Origin: Colwellia piezophila ATCC BAA-637
GTDB taxonomy: Bacteria; Pseudomonadota; Gammaproteobacteria; Enterobacterales; Alteromonadaceae
Assembly: GCF_000378625.1 (NCBI RefSeq)
Contig: NZ_KB905171.1
Coordinates: 1 to 64,000, forward strand
DNA: 64,000 nucleotides
Direction of reading: 5' to 3'
Below the pieces are notes generated by a model that was not told the origin of the DNA, did not search any database, and worked only from the letters and a program-made list of their open reading frames with translations. Shown here piece after piece: positions 1 to 8,263 of the stretch (positions within the stretch are counted from its first letter, which is position 1; the number at the start of each line of letters is the position of its first letter). Made by a program: the position numbers and the translations under genes.

Positions 1-2
1 CC

Positions 3-50
3 CGCCTACAAGTAAAAGAAGCATTACATAGTCGCTACCTACCTCGCTAA
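3..50 (+). CDS. 3' end of a gene entering from the left (unidentified)
   Basis: One frame is open from the window edge to a TAA at 48-50 and encodes a 15-residue tail, RLQVKEALHSRYLPR. The other two forward frames stop within 31 bases. The tail looks protein-like (charged, ending Tyr-Leu-Pro-Arg), but it is too short to place in a family. The following sequence has no gene for about 650 bases, which fits a gene ending here. Confidence 0.3.
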   Translation, partial: RLQVKEALHSRYLPR

Positions 51-700
51 AGATAAGTAACTATATTTGTTTGCATGAACATCATTCATTAAGCGTTTTT
101 GTTCTCCCCGAAAGGAAAACTATGTAAAACAACATTAATGTGAGTGCTCACACAAATTGCATGATAACTAATTGTTAAAGAAAACCTTAACTACTCTCTA
201 TTAGAGAAGCGTTAAGAAGCAAATAATCTCATTCGTTATTTGCTTGACTTCGTTGCTGTTGCCCCGAAGCAGGTGGCGTATAATACGCTGCCTAGTTTTG
301 ATGTCAACGTTTATTTTAAAGTATTTAAAAAATATTTTAAAACTAAACGTTAAGTTAACTGATTACCCTTAAAAGGAAGTAGATAACTTATCAAAACGTC
401 CAGTTGGTCATGGTTTTCACCTGAACCCCTTGGAACTGGAGCGCATTGTAAAGAGTTTTAACTTTTGTACAAGGATTATTTTTAAACTTTCGTTTAAGTG
501 TTCATATATAAGACAAGACGAGTGTTTTTTACCCGTAAATCGACTATTTTTGTATTTAGAGTTTAATATAGTGGGTTTAATTGCATAATTTTTACACTTG
601 AGAGTTGCACATTATGAAAAGCTGCGTAACATAGAATTGCTCTTTGTACATATTCAAGCAATTAAATCAGTTTATTAAAATAATAATTAGGTATCTTTAT
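51..700 (+). promoter_or_regulatory. Long intergenic leader before the RRM gene
   Basis: About 650 bases without a convincing gene. It holds several inverted repeats: TGTGAG-TG-CTCACA at 139-152; a 10-bp stem with 9-nt loop at 217-245; an AT-rich palindrome at 306-351 with 8-bp outer arms AACGTTTA/TAAACGTT; and CCAGTT/AACTGG at 400-439. A perfect -10 box TATAAT lies at 279-284, followed by a GC-rich discriminator, but no good -35 is spaced 16-18 nt upstream. If transcription starts near 291, the RRM mRNA would have a 5' untranslated region of about 410 nt. Long structured leaders are known for gammaproteobacterial cold-shock mRNAs. That function here is inference. Confidence 0.4.
139..152. 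promoter_or_regulatory. Inverted repeat, possible operator
   Basis: TGTGAG-TG-CTCACA, two 6-bp arms around 2 nt. It resembles half-sites of CRP (TGTGA/TCACA), but the spacing is 4 instead of 6 between the CRP-like half-sites, so a CRP site is not supported. It may be a TetR or other dimeric repressor operator, or chance. Confidence 0.25.
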
Positions 701-1195
701 ATGAATTCTCCAAAATCACAAACAGTCATCGTTGCTGTTGTCTTTGCTATCATCGCTTACATTGTCGCATACATTGTCGCTCCTACCATGCCAGTTAGCT
801 CTACTCTTGTAGCTGGTCTAGTATTTATTAGTGCATTTATCGCACCTTTAATCACTACGACTTCTCCAACTAGTTCACTTACATCTACAGGCGCTGATAC
901 AGCTGCTAGCGATGAAGATGCTAGAACCCTTTATGTGGGTAACCTACCCTATAGAGCTAATGAAACCGCTGTTAGAGAACTTTTCGCTAATCATGGCTCT
1001 GTGCTTTCTGTTCGTTTAATGAAAGATAAACATACCGGAAAGCGTCGTGGCTTCGGTTTTGTAGAGATGGCCGCTGATGATCTTGATAAAGCAATTACTG
1101 CGCTCAATGATACTGAATTTCAGCAACGTACTCTAAAAGTGAGAGAAGCGAAAGAACGCCCAGAGAGAACTGATGATAACCATCAAGAAGATTAA
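701..1195 (+). CDS. Membrane-anchored RRM RNA-binding protein
   Basis: A 164-residue protein. Residues about 8-55 form two hydrophobic helices separated by a short Pro-containing turn. A Ser/Thr/Asp linker follows, then a C-terminal RNA recognition motif domain with RNP2 (LYVGNL) and RNP1 (KRRGFGFVEM), ending in a charged tail. The RRM should bind single-stranded RNA and the helices would tether it to the inner membrane. Single-RRM proteins in bacteria are often cold-induced. The frame is open to 644 (TTG), but the ATG at 701 is preferred because it gives the hydrophobic start and has a TAGG element about 9 nt upstream. A perfect terminator follows the stop. The target RNA is unknown. Confidence 0.85.
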   Translation: MNSPKSQTVIVAVVFAIIAYIVAYIVAPTMPVSSTLVAGLVFISAFIAPLITTTSPTSSLTSTGADTAASDEDARTLYVGNLPYRANETAVRELFANHGSVLSVRLMKDKHTGKRRGFGFVEMAADDLDKAITALNDTEFQQRTLKVREAKERPERTDDNHQED

Positions 1196-1216
1196 ACGCT
1201 AACTAATTCAATGAAA

Positions 1217-1246
1217 GGCGACTAACGAAAGTTAGTCGCCTTTTTT
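1217..1246 (+). terminator. Intrinsic terminator of the RRM gene
   Basis: A perfect 10-bp stem (GGCGACTAAC/GTTAGTCGCC) closes on a GAAA tetraloop and is followed by six T. It begins 21 bases after the stop codon. Confidence 0.95.
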
Positions 1247-1599
1247 AATGACTAATTTTCAAAACTACTCTCTTATATATAGGTGCTGTATATAGGTGCT
1301 GTTTTATAAACTGCGCTGTAATGACAGTGAAATCACGTTTAGGCTTCAATTTGGCAACTGCCAGCCATGCGTACTTTCCTTTTACACCAATGTTGCTACT
1401 CATGAGGCAGTTGAATTAGCCCTGATAAATCCTAACAGTATTTAACTGCATAGAGAGAATATCGTCTATAGGATAAAATTGACCTTGTTAGGGAATCTTT
1501 GATTGATAATTATATGAATTAAAGGCTAGACAAAACTTAAGTCAGTAGTAAAATTTGCGCTGATATTTTATCTCTTCATTTAAAAAAAAAGGCAATACT
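1247..1599. other. Intergenic region before trmA
   Basis: No convincing gene. An exact tandem duplication of the 13-mer ATATAGGTGCTGT lies at 1277-1302. A possible trmA promoter (TTGACC near 1477, AT-rich -10 region about 20 bases further) is weak. A 52-codon minus-strand frame (1245-1403) has no ribosome binding site and was not called. Confidence 0.4.
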
Positions 1600-2694
1600 A
1601 TGTTCAGTCATATTCATCCCGATAATTACGAAGCACAATTATCTAAAAAACAACAAGATATGGCTGAGCTGTTTAGTGAGTTTAACTTACCCGTTGCCGA
1701 ATTATTCCCATCTAGCCCATTAAACTATCGTCAAAGAGCTGAGTTTAGGGTTTGGCATGACGGCGATGATCTTTTTTATATCATGTTTAATAGCGAAACT
1801 AAGGAGAAATATAGAGTTGACGACTTCCCTGTAGCTAGTGAATTAATTAACAAAGCGATGAAAGCTTTGTTAATTGCTATTAAAGATCATAGAGAGTTGC
1901 GCTATAAGCTTTTTCAAGTGGATTTCTTATCTACATTGAGTGGCGAATTATTAATTAGCATGCTGTATCACAAGCCGTTAGAAGATAACTGGCAAATAGA
2001 AGCAGGAAAGTTAAAGGCGCATCTGTCATCCATTGCTCCCGTCGATATAATTGGCCGTGCCAAGAAACAAAAAATCATTGTCGATAAAGACTATGTGATG
2101 GAGTCGTTGCAGGTTGGCAGCAAGACATATATTTATCAGCAAGTTGAAAATAGTTTCACGCAACCAAATGCCGGTGTCAATGAGAAAATGCTGTTATGGG
2201 CTCAGCAAGCAACACTCAATGCCGGTGGTGACTTAATCGAACTTTATTGTGGTAATGGTAATTTTAGTATTGCCCTAGCCGAGAACTTTTCACGGGTATT
2301 AGGTACTGAAATATCTAAAACCTCTGTTCGGTCCGCTCAAATAAATATTAAAAAGAATAATATTAATAATATCGACATTGTCCGCATGTCGAGTGAAGAA
2401 TTCAGTCAGGCAATGAATGGTGAACGAAAGTTCAGGCGTTTAGAGGGCTTCGATTTAACCACCTATAACTACGATACGGTACTCGTTGATCCGCCTCGGG
2501 CTGGATTGGACAAAGACAGCGTTGAATTGGTTGGCCGCTTTAATAAGATTATTTATATTTCTTGTAACCCTGAGACGTTAAAAGACAACTTAGCGTTATT
2601 AATAAAGACTCATAACATTGATAAATTTGCCCTATTTGACCAATTCCCTTACACCAACCATGTTGAAACCGGTGTAATACTTACCAGAAAGTAG
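1600..2694 (+). CDS. trmA: tRNA (uracil-5-)-methyltransferase TrmA
   Basis: Makes 5-methyluridine at position 54 of tRNA (T-loop) using S-adenosylmethionine. It is 364 residues, close to the E. coli length. Visible motifs are the AdoMet-binding ELYCGNGNFS (about 214-223), DPPRAGLD (297-304), the nucleophilic cysteine in ISCNPETL (Cys322) and the catalytic base glutamate in HVETG (Glu356), all in TrmA order. An AAGG Shine-Dalgarno element precedes the ATG. The stop is one base from the stop of the convergent fabR. E. coli also has trmA near fabR and sthA, so the neighbourhood is ancestral. Confidence 0.97.
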   Translation: MFSHIHPDNYEAQLSKKQQDMAELFSEFNLPVAELFPSSPLNYRQRAEFRVWHDGDDLFYIMFNSETKEKYRVDDFPVASELINKAMKALLIAIKDHRELRYKLFQVDFLSTLSGELLISMLYHKPLEDNWQIEAGKLKAHLSSIAPVDIIGRAKKQKIIVDKDYVMESLQVGSKTYIYQQVENSFTQPNAGVNEKMLLWAQQATLNAGGDLIELYCGNGNFSIALAENFSRVLGTEISKTSVRSAQINIKKNNINNIDIVRMSSEEFSQAMNGERKFRRLEGFDLTTYNYDTVLVDPPRAGLDKDSVELVGRFNKIIYISCNPETLKDNLALLIKTHNIDKFALFDQFPYTNHVETGVILTRK

Positions 2695-2695
2695 A

Positions 2696-3334
2696 CTAAC
2701 TAAATTTTTTAGATATTTTGCGTCGGTCACTAAATTCAAGTGCTCCGCGCGCAATAAAACGTAATTGCTGAATCGTTTGATTAGCTAATTGATCCCGTTC
2801 GGTTTTATCCTCGATATCAAGTGCATCAGAGCCTGCACCAAAAACAATAGTTACGGCGGCATGTGCTTGCATATAAGCGACATCGGCATCAAGCTGATTC
2901 GCTTTTTGTAAATAATCACAAAGCTCCATGGTAAAATAGCGGATTTCTCGGATGACAGCGGCACGAAAAGCCGCTGAAGTACCGGAACGTTCCCGAAGTA
3001 GTAACCTAAAAACATTACCATTACTCTCTATAAGCTCCATAAAAGTTTGTACCGATATTTGAATAACAGAACCACCTTTAGCTATACGTTGTCTTGCTTG
3101 GCGCATTAACTGTCTAAGGGTTAAACCTGCTTCATCAACCAGAGTTAAACCTAATTCATCCATATCAGAAAAGTGGCGATAAAAAGAGGTTGGCGCTAAG
3201 CCAGCTTCTTTTGCGACCTCGCGTAAACTTAAACTAGAGAAACTACGCTCAGCACTGAGTTGTTTTAAAGCCGCATTAATTATTTGACGACGGGTCTTTT
3301 CTTTTTGCTGTGCTCTTACACCACTCATGCTCAT
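2696..3334 (-). CDS. fabR: TetR-family repressor FabR of unsaturated fatty acid synthesis
   Basis: A 212-residue TetR-family protein. The N-terminal helix-turn-helix (about residues 12-60, with [20 protein letters not shown]) and the following [19 protein letters not shown] stretch closely match known FabR proteins. FabR represses unsaturated fatty acid genes in response to acyl chain composition. Here it is divergent from an acyl-CoA desaturase whose promoter carries a perfect 18-bp palindrome of FabR type. The start may be Met1 or Met3: E. coli FabR begins near the second ([10 protein letters not shown]), while a purine-rich GAAGAG sits just before the first. Confidence 0.95.
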   Translation of the reverse strand: MSMSGVRAQQKEKTRRQIINAALKQLSAERSFSSLSLREVAKEAGLAPTSFYRHFSDMDELGLTLVDEAGLTLRQLMRQARQRIAKGGSVIQISVQTFMELIESNGNVFRLLLRERSGTSAAFRAAVIREIRYFTMELCDYLQKANQLDADVAYMQAHAAVTIVFGAGSDALDIEDKTERDQLANQTIQQLRFIARGALEFSDRRKISKKFS

Positions 3335-3437
3335 TGCTCTTCTAAAAATACGAATTGTTTTCTATAACTATCATACTGTAATACTGAATAAATGTCAGTG
3401 TTGCCCTCTCAGTATAAATATATTTAATAAACTCTTC

Positions 3438-3465
3438 TTGACTGGTCGGATGATCTAGCTAAACT
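3438..3465 (+). promoter_or_regulatory. Probable promoter of the desaturase gene
   Basis: TTGACT at 3438-3443 and TAAACT at 3460-3465 are separated by 16 nt, giving a predicted start near 3472. This is just upstream of the FabR-type palindrome, so bound repressor would cover the start site and early transcript. The -10 box is only a moderate match. Confidence 0.5.
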
Positions 3466-3474
3466 AGCTGTAAC

Positions 3475-3492
3475 AGCGTACACGTGTACGCT
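3475..3492. promoter_or_regulatory. Probable FabR operator
   Basis: AGCGTACACGTGTACGCT is a perfect 18-bp palindrome, 31 bases before the desaturase ATG. It has the form of the operator recognised by FabR-family repressors (AGCGTAC half-sites) as I recall it. The fabR gene itself is adjacent and divergent, which supports the assignment. Binding is inferred. Confidence 0.8.
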
Positions 3493-3523
3493 TAAATAAA
3501 TTCATCCCGATTTTGAGATATAA

Positions 3524-4642
3524 ATGAAAAAACCCGCTGTCATTTGGCTTAATGTTACTCTTTTTTTAGTTACCTTTTTAATAGCCGTTATAGCTGTACC
3601 TTATCGTGCTTTCACTTATGGCTTTGATAATACTGAAATAATTTTTGCTGTGCTTTGTTTTATTTATTGTGGCATGTCAATTACAGCAGGTTATCATCGT
3701 CTTTGGTCACATAAAGCCTATCAAGCGCATTGGAGTTTACGTTTCATATTTGCACTTGGTGGTGCCTTTGCTCTACAAAATAGCATTTTACATTGGTCTT
3801 CAGACCATAGGATACATCACAAACATGTTGATAAAAATGGCGTTGATCCTTATTCCGCTAAAATGGGCTTTTGGTATTCTCATATAGGTTGGATGTGTAG
3901 GGAGTACCAAGCAAACCGATATCATGACTACAAAAATGTTAAAGATTTACAAAAAGATGCCATCGTTATGTGGCAACACAAACACTACTTACTACTCATG
4001 TTGTTGATGAACATAGGTGTTCCCGTTGCTTTTGGTTTATGGCATGGCAATCTAATTAACAGTTTGTTGTTGGTAGGATTCTTTCGGCTGGTAATGAGTC
4101 ATCATACAACCTTCTTTATCAATTCATTGGCTCATATTTGGGGTAAGCAAACCTACACTGACAAAAATACCGCCCGAGATAATGGTTTATTAGCCTATTT
4201 AACTTTTGGTGAAGGCTATCATAATTACCACCATAATTTTGAAAATGATTACCGTAATGGTATTCGTTGGTGGCAATTTGACCCAACTAAATGGTTAATA
4301 AAAAGCTGTCAATGGTTAGGTCTGACTCATCATTTACGTGTTAGCCCTGAAGATAAAATTGAAAAAATGCGTATTGCCATGACACTTAAACATACCAAAG
4401 CAAAGTTAATTACTCACCCTAATGCTGAGCAAACACTGATTTACCTACAACAAGAATACGAATTGCTAGTAAATAAAATAAACGAATATTACCTGATTCG
4501 TAAAAAAGTCTTGCAGGTAAAGCGAGAGCACCTACTAGCTGAAGTTGAAAAATCAGACTTGATGGCGCAATACCAAGAATTAAAGCAAAGATTAACGGAG
4601 CAGCGCCGTAGTTGGCAGAATTTAACGGAAAAACTCGGTTAA
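3524..4642 (+). CDS. Acyl-CoA/acyl-lipid delta-9 desaturase
   Basis: Membrane di-iron desaturase of 372 residues. The three histidine boxes are HRLWSH (58-63), HRIHH (95-99) and HNYHH (233-237), with hydrophobic helices at about 7-26, 38-55, 153-172 and 178-195. It would introduce a cis double bond into saturated acyl chains with O2, raising membrane fluidity at low temperature. The last 90 residues form a Lys/Glu/Gln-rich, probably coiled-coil tail beyond the desaturase core. Position next to fabR and a FabR-type operator indicates control by acyl-chain feedback, as DesT controls desB in Pseudomonas. Confidence 0.93.
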   Translation: MKKPAVIWLNVTLFLVTFLIAVIAVPYRAFTYGFDNTEIIFAVLCFIYCGMSITAGYHRLWSHKAYQAHWSLRFIFALGGAFALQNSILHWSSDHRIHHKHVDKNGVDPYSAKMGFWYSHIGWMCREYQANRYHDYKNVKDLQKDAIVMWQHKHYLLLMLLMNIGVPVAFGLWHGNLINSLLLVGFFRLVMSHHTTFFINSLAHIWGKQTYTDKNTARDNGLLAYLTFGEGYHNYHHNFENDYRNGIRWWQFDPTKWLIKSCQWLGLTHHLRVSPEDKIEKMRIAMTLKHTKAKLITHPNAEQTLIYLQQEYELLVNKINEYYLIRKKVLQVKREHLLAEVEKSDLMAQYQELKQRLTEQRRSWQNLTEKLG

Positions 4643-4742
4643 CATCAATAAAACGGTCTAAAAACTGTATTACCATTTACCTCAAATCCTGTTAAAATTT
4701 TCGCTTCAAATAAAATGAATGAGCAAGGTTTGAGGACTTCTT

Positions 4743-6170
4743 TTGACTAAATCAAAAACAAGTAAAACTGAAGAAAAAGATTTTGATTATGACGTAATTA
4801 TCATAGGTACTGGCCCTGGTGGCGAAGGTGCGGCAATGAATCTTGCTAAGCGCCAAAAAAAGGTTGCCATCATTGAACGCCACCACCAAGTGGGCGGAGG
4901 TTGTACTCATTGGGGAACCATACCATCAAAAGCATTACGCCAATCCGTTAGCCGCTTAATTGAATTCAATTCCAACCCATTATTCAGGCAAAATGATCAA
5001 GTTAAGCAATTAACCTTCCAAGATATATTAAGTCATGCTTCAGCGGTTATTAGTAAGCAAGTAGCCCTACGCAGTGGCTTTTATAATCGTAATCGGGTAG
5101 AGCAGATTCAAGGTGAGGCTTCCTTTGTTGATGCGAATACAGTACGAGTATTGCACCCTGATGGCTCAGTTGAGAAAATATCCGCTAAGCAAATAGTCAT
5201 AGCGACTGGCTCGCGCCCTTACCAACCAGATAATATTGATTTTAACCATTCACGTGTTTATGACTCTGATAGTATTTTAAGCCTTAAGCATGCACCTAGA
5301 CATGTCATTATTTACGGTGCCGGCGTTATTGGTAGTGAATATGCTTCTATATTTAGAGGCTTGGGGGTTAAAGTAGACTTAATCAATACCCGTGAACGTT
5401 TACTGTCATTCTTAGATGCAGAAATGTCTGACTCCCTCAGTTACCACCTGCGAAATAGTGGTGTAGTAATCCGTCATGGAGAGGAAATTGAGCGTGTTGA
5501 AGCCAATGATGATTCAGTCATTGTGCATTTAAAATCTGGTAAAAAAATGCGCGCCGATTGCTTACTTTTTGCCAATGGTCGTACGGGTAATACCGCAGAT
5601 TTGAATTTAGCAGCGGCAGGAATAAAGGCTGATAGCCGTGGTCAGTTGAAAGTAAATGATTGTTATCAAACAGAAGTCGACAATATTTTTGCTGTTGGTG
5701 ATGTCATTGGTTACCCAAGTTTGGCAAGTGCTGCTTTTGATCAAGGTCGAATTGCTGCTTTAGCTATGGTAGATAGCACAAGTAAAGCTAAGTTAATTGT
5801 CGATATCCCTACCGGTATATATACCATCCCAGAAATTAGCTCTGTCGGTAAAACTGAACAAGAACTGACTGAAGCTAGGATCCCCTATGAAGTAGGTCGT
5901 GCTCAATTTAAACATCTTGCCAGAGCACAAATCTCTAATAATTTAGTTGGCTCATTAAAGATCCTTTTCCACCGTGAAACTAAAGAGATTCTGGGAATTC
6001 ACTGTTTTGGTGAAAATGCGGCAGAAATTATTCACATTGGTCAGGCTATTATGCAGCAAAAGAATGGTGGCAACACTATAGAGTACTTTGTTGAAACAAC
6101 GTTCAATTATCCAACAATGGCAGAAGCGTTCCGAGTTGCGGCATTAAATGGCTTAAATCGTTTGTTTTAA
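4743..6170 (+). CDS. sthA: Soluble pyridine nucleotide transhydrogenase SthA
   Basis: FAD flavoprotein of 475 residues that interconverts NADPH/NAD+ and NADP+/NADH. An N-terminal FAD motif GTGPGGEGA (about 22-30) is followed by the SthA-specific [16 protein letters not shown], where the second redox cysteine of lipoamide dehydrogenases is absent. A second nucleotide-binding motif [13 protein letters not shown] lies mid-protein and the C-terminal dimerisation domain is complete. The start is TTG, with GAGG 8 nt upstream. Both nearby ATG codons (4714 and 4718 region) run into early stops. It sits next to fabR/trmA as in E. coli. Confidence 0.96.
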   Translation: MTKSKTSKTEEKDFDYDVIIIGTGPGGEGAAMNLAKRQKKVAIIERHHQVGGGCTHWGTIPSKALRQSVSRLIEFNSNPLFRQNDQVKQLTFQDILSHASAVISKQVALRSGFYNRNRVEQIQGEASFVDANTVRVLHPDGSVEKISAKQIVIATGSRPYQPDNIDFNHSRVYDSDSILSLKHAPRHVIIYGAGVIGSEYASIFRGLGVKVDLINTRERLLSFLDAEMSDSLSYHLRNSGVVIRHGEEIERVEANDDSVIVHLKSGKKMRADCLLFANGRTGNTADLNLAAAGIKADSRGQLKVNDCYQTEVDNIFAVGDVIGYPSLASAAFDQGRIAALAMVDSTSKAKLIVDIPTGIYTIPEISSVGKTEQELTEARIPYEVGRAQFKHLARAQISNNLVGSLKILFHRETKEILGIHCFGENAAEIIHIGQAIMQQKNGGNTIEYFVETTFNYPTMAEAFRVAALNGLNRLF

Positions 6171-6189
6171 TCGTCACGTGCGCTAACAA

Positions 6190-6223
6190 GTCAGTGTGAT
6201 AGCTAATTTTCTATCACACTGAC
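6190..6223. terminator. Perfect 13-bp hairpin after sthA
   Basis: GTCAGTGTGATAG and its exact complement flank an 8-nt loop, starting 19 bases after the sthA stop. There is no T tract, so it is either a weak terminator or an mRNA 3'-stabilising hairpin in the spacer before the next gene. Confidence 0.5.
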
Positions 6224-6260
6224 GTCTGACGCTGCACTCTTACTTAAAGAAAAATACACT

Positions 6261-6764
6261 ATGAAAAAATTCAGCTTAATGATTGCCGGTGTTTTATTAC
6301 TTCAGCCGTGTTTAGCGAGTGATAACTTTACCCTTTACCTAGTGAGGCATGCTGAAAAGCAAGCGGATAGTAAAAACCCACCCTTAACTCAATGTGGTAA
6401 GGCAAGAGCAAAACAGTTATCAACCTTATTGAGTACAGCAAATGTAAAGTCGATTTATAGTACCAGTTACCAAAGAACGATGTCGACAGCAGCCCCTTTG
6501 TCTAACAAGCAAAAAATTGCCATCAAAAATTATAACCCTAAGCAACTTGAACAGTTTTCGTTGCATTTAAAACAGCGTAAAGAAAATTCTTTAATTGTCG
6601 GCCATAGTAATACCACCCCACAACTAACCCACCTATTAAGCGGGCAGCAAGTTGAGTCGTTGAGCGAAGATGATTACCAAACACTATATCAAATTCAGTT
6701 TATTGATAAGCAAACTGTATTAACCCAGTTTATGCAACCACTTGTCTGTAGTCACAATAAGTAA
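6261..6764 (+). CDS. Exported histidine phosphatase superfamily protein
   Basis: A 167-residue protein with a Sec signal peptide (MKKFSLMIAGVLLLQPCLAS). The mature part begins with the phosphohistidine motif LYLVRHAEK (catalytic His30) and has the second catalytic histidine in the GHSNT motif. This is the SixA/phosphoglycerate mutase-like fold, short form. The substrate cannot be read from sequence; a periplasmic location rules out a direct SixA role on cytoplasmic phosphorelays. It is separated from sthA by a hairpin. Confidence 0.85.
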   Translation: MKKFSLMIAGVLLLQPCLASDNFTLYLVRHAEKQADSKNPPLTQCGKARAKQLSTLLSTANVKSIYSTSYQRTMSTAAPLSNKQKIAIKNYNPKQLEQFSLHLKQRKENSLIVGHSNTTPQLTHLLSGQQVESLSEDDYQTLYQIQFIDKQTVLTQFMQPLVCSHNK

Positions 6765-6803
6765 TGCTAACGCCACTAGTATAAACAACATGAATAAGCC
6801 GCC

Positions 6804-8234
6804 TTAATAGAGTGTCACTGCCACTTCATACAATACATTGCCATTGTAGTTATCATCGAAAAAGAGTGTTAATTGAAATTGTTCAGCCTCTATTTGTACG
6901 GTATTATCTAACTCAAACGAATCTATAGGAAAGTATTCTCTGAGCTGCGCTATACTTTTACCTTGAATATAGTCACCTATAAACCAAGGTGTCTTTTTAG
7001 CATACTCATCATCTAGGCTAAACAACTGCTCCAACAATTGAATAGAAGCCAACGCTGAATTCTTTATTTCAACAAGTAAACTTGAGTTATATATATCAAT
7101 ATATGAATGCACCGAAAGCGTAATACGTCCGATCGGTTGGCCTAGTTTACTCGTTAATGACTGTAAATCGACGACTTGCTCTTGATTCAATTGAGAGAGA
7201 GTTAACCCTAAAATATCGAATTGAGATTCTCTTCTATTACCTAATTGATAACTAGGCTCTTTATATGAGTTGGCTTGTAAAGAGAAGTGATCCAAAGTAT
7301 ATGCCTTTGAGTTATCCTCAACACTTTTATTATAACTAAAACTCAATATCAAACTATTTTCTTGACCCTTTATCACAACTTGTTTTTTTGAGTTAAGTTT
7401 AAGATCAGCTGACAGTGCAGATTTCACTGCTGCGAAGGATGAACGTCGTACTATTTGTTTAGCAATTAACCATGGGATATCATCAAAGAAATCACGTAGT
7501 GGCACCTTATTTGATAAGGTTGGCGATATAATCGATAATTTACTGTGTATTTTAACTAACTTATCTGCCCGAAAGTGGAGCCAGTGGTTTCGTCCATAAC
7601 CTATAACCACTTCACCTTTAAATAAAGAAAATACTAAACTCGGATCTCCAAACGTTGCAATCACTTGTTGGTAAGTTGAGCCTATATTAACACCATATAA
7701 GCCATTTTTTAGCGATAGCTCTGTGTTGGTTATTATCGGATAGTTTAGTTGCTCTTTAACCGGTGGCGTAAATACGAATTTAGTTTCAATGGTAGTGGTG
7801 CCGATAGCAATATTTGTAACCTTAAAACCTTGACGATCATACGGTGCTGTTTTTTGATTATTACTATTATTCGATTTACATTGCTTAATCAACTCGGCTT
7901 CATAACTTACCATATACTTAACAACATTCGCTGAGTCCGTACCATAATATGTCTCAGTATTCATAACCTTGATAACTTTTTTATCTATCAGTATAAGATT
8001 ATCTGCACCAAGTGATTGAGCTTTTCTACGTAATTTTTTCAATAAACTTAATCTGGTTTTATCAGCAAATGGCTGCTCTGTTTTGACTTTTACTTTAGCA
8101 TTATCAATAATGTGATAAGAACAATTGGGGTAATAATCAAGGATGGCAGGTAATTCATCCTGAGCGACTACTGGTGCTATAAATAACAGTAATGACAACA
8201 AAGTGACAAAAATAAATTTTTCCAAACAACTCAT
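6804..8234 (-). CDS. Exported protein of unknown function
   Basis: A 476-residue protein with a signal peptide ending near VVAQ (about residue 24). After it comes a Cys-containing stretch (YYPNCSYHIID) and a KLRRKAQSLGADNLILIDKK segment, like small envelope lipoproteins that sense stress. A middle part (GLYGVNIGSTYQQVIATFG ... WLHFRADKLVKI) resembles the SmpA/OmlA-like repeat in layout only. No family is claimed. An AGGA element sits 8 nt before the ATG. It is the last gene of a three-gene minus-strand run (9795 to 6804) with 29- and 41-base gaps, so it is probably co-transcribed with the two lipoproteins upstream. Confidence 0.75.
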   Translation of the reverse strand: MSCLEKFIFVTLLSLLLFIAPVVAQDELPAILDYYPNCSYHIIDNAKVKVKTEQPFADKTRLSLLKKLRRKAQSLGADNLILIDKKVIKVMNTETYYGTDSANVVKYMVSYEAELIKQCKSNNSNNQKTAPYDRQGFKVTNIAIGTTTIETKFVFTPPVKEQLNYPIITNTELSLKNGLYGVNIGSTYQQVIATFGDPSLVFSLFKGEVVIGYGRNHWLHFRADKLVKIHSKLSIISPTLSNKVPLRDFFDDIPWLIAKQIVRRSSFAAVKSALSADLKLNSKKQVVIKGQENSLILSFSYNKSVEDNSKAYTLDHFSLQANSYKEPSYQLGNRRESQFDILGLTLSQLNQEQVVDLQSLTSKLGQPIGRITLSVHSYIDIYNSSLLVEIKNSALASIQLLEQLFSLDDEYAKKTPWFIGDYIQGKSIAQLREYFPIDSFELDNTVQIEAEQFQLTLFFDDNYNGNVLYEVAVTLY

Positions 8235-8263
8235 ATCTAAATCCTATTCAATGGTGGTTATTT

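Noticed and set aside
139-152. CRP binding site
   Set aside because: Half-sites TGTGA/TCACA are 4 rather than 6 bases apart, so the CRP geometry is not met.
241-290. Complete sigma70 promoter with TTGACT and TATAAT
   Set aside because: The TTGACT is about 30 bases from the TATAAT, too far to work as a pair.
1245-1403. 52-codon minus-strand open frame between the RRM gene and trmA
   Set aside because: No ribosome binding site, overlaps the terminator T tract and a tandem duplication, and is not recognised.
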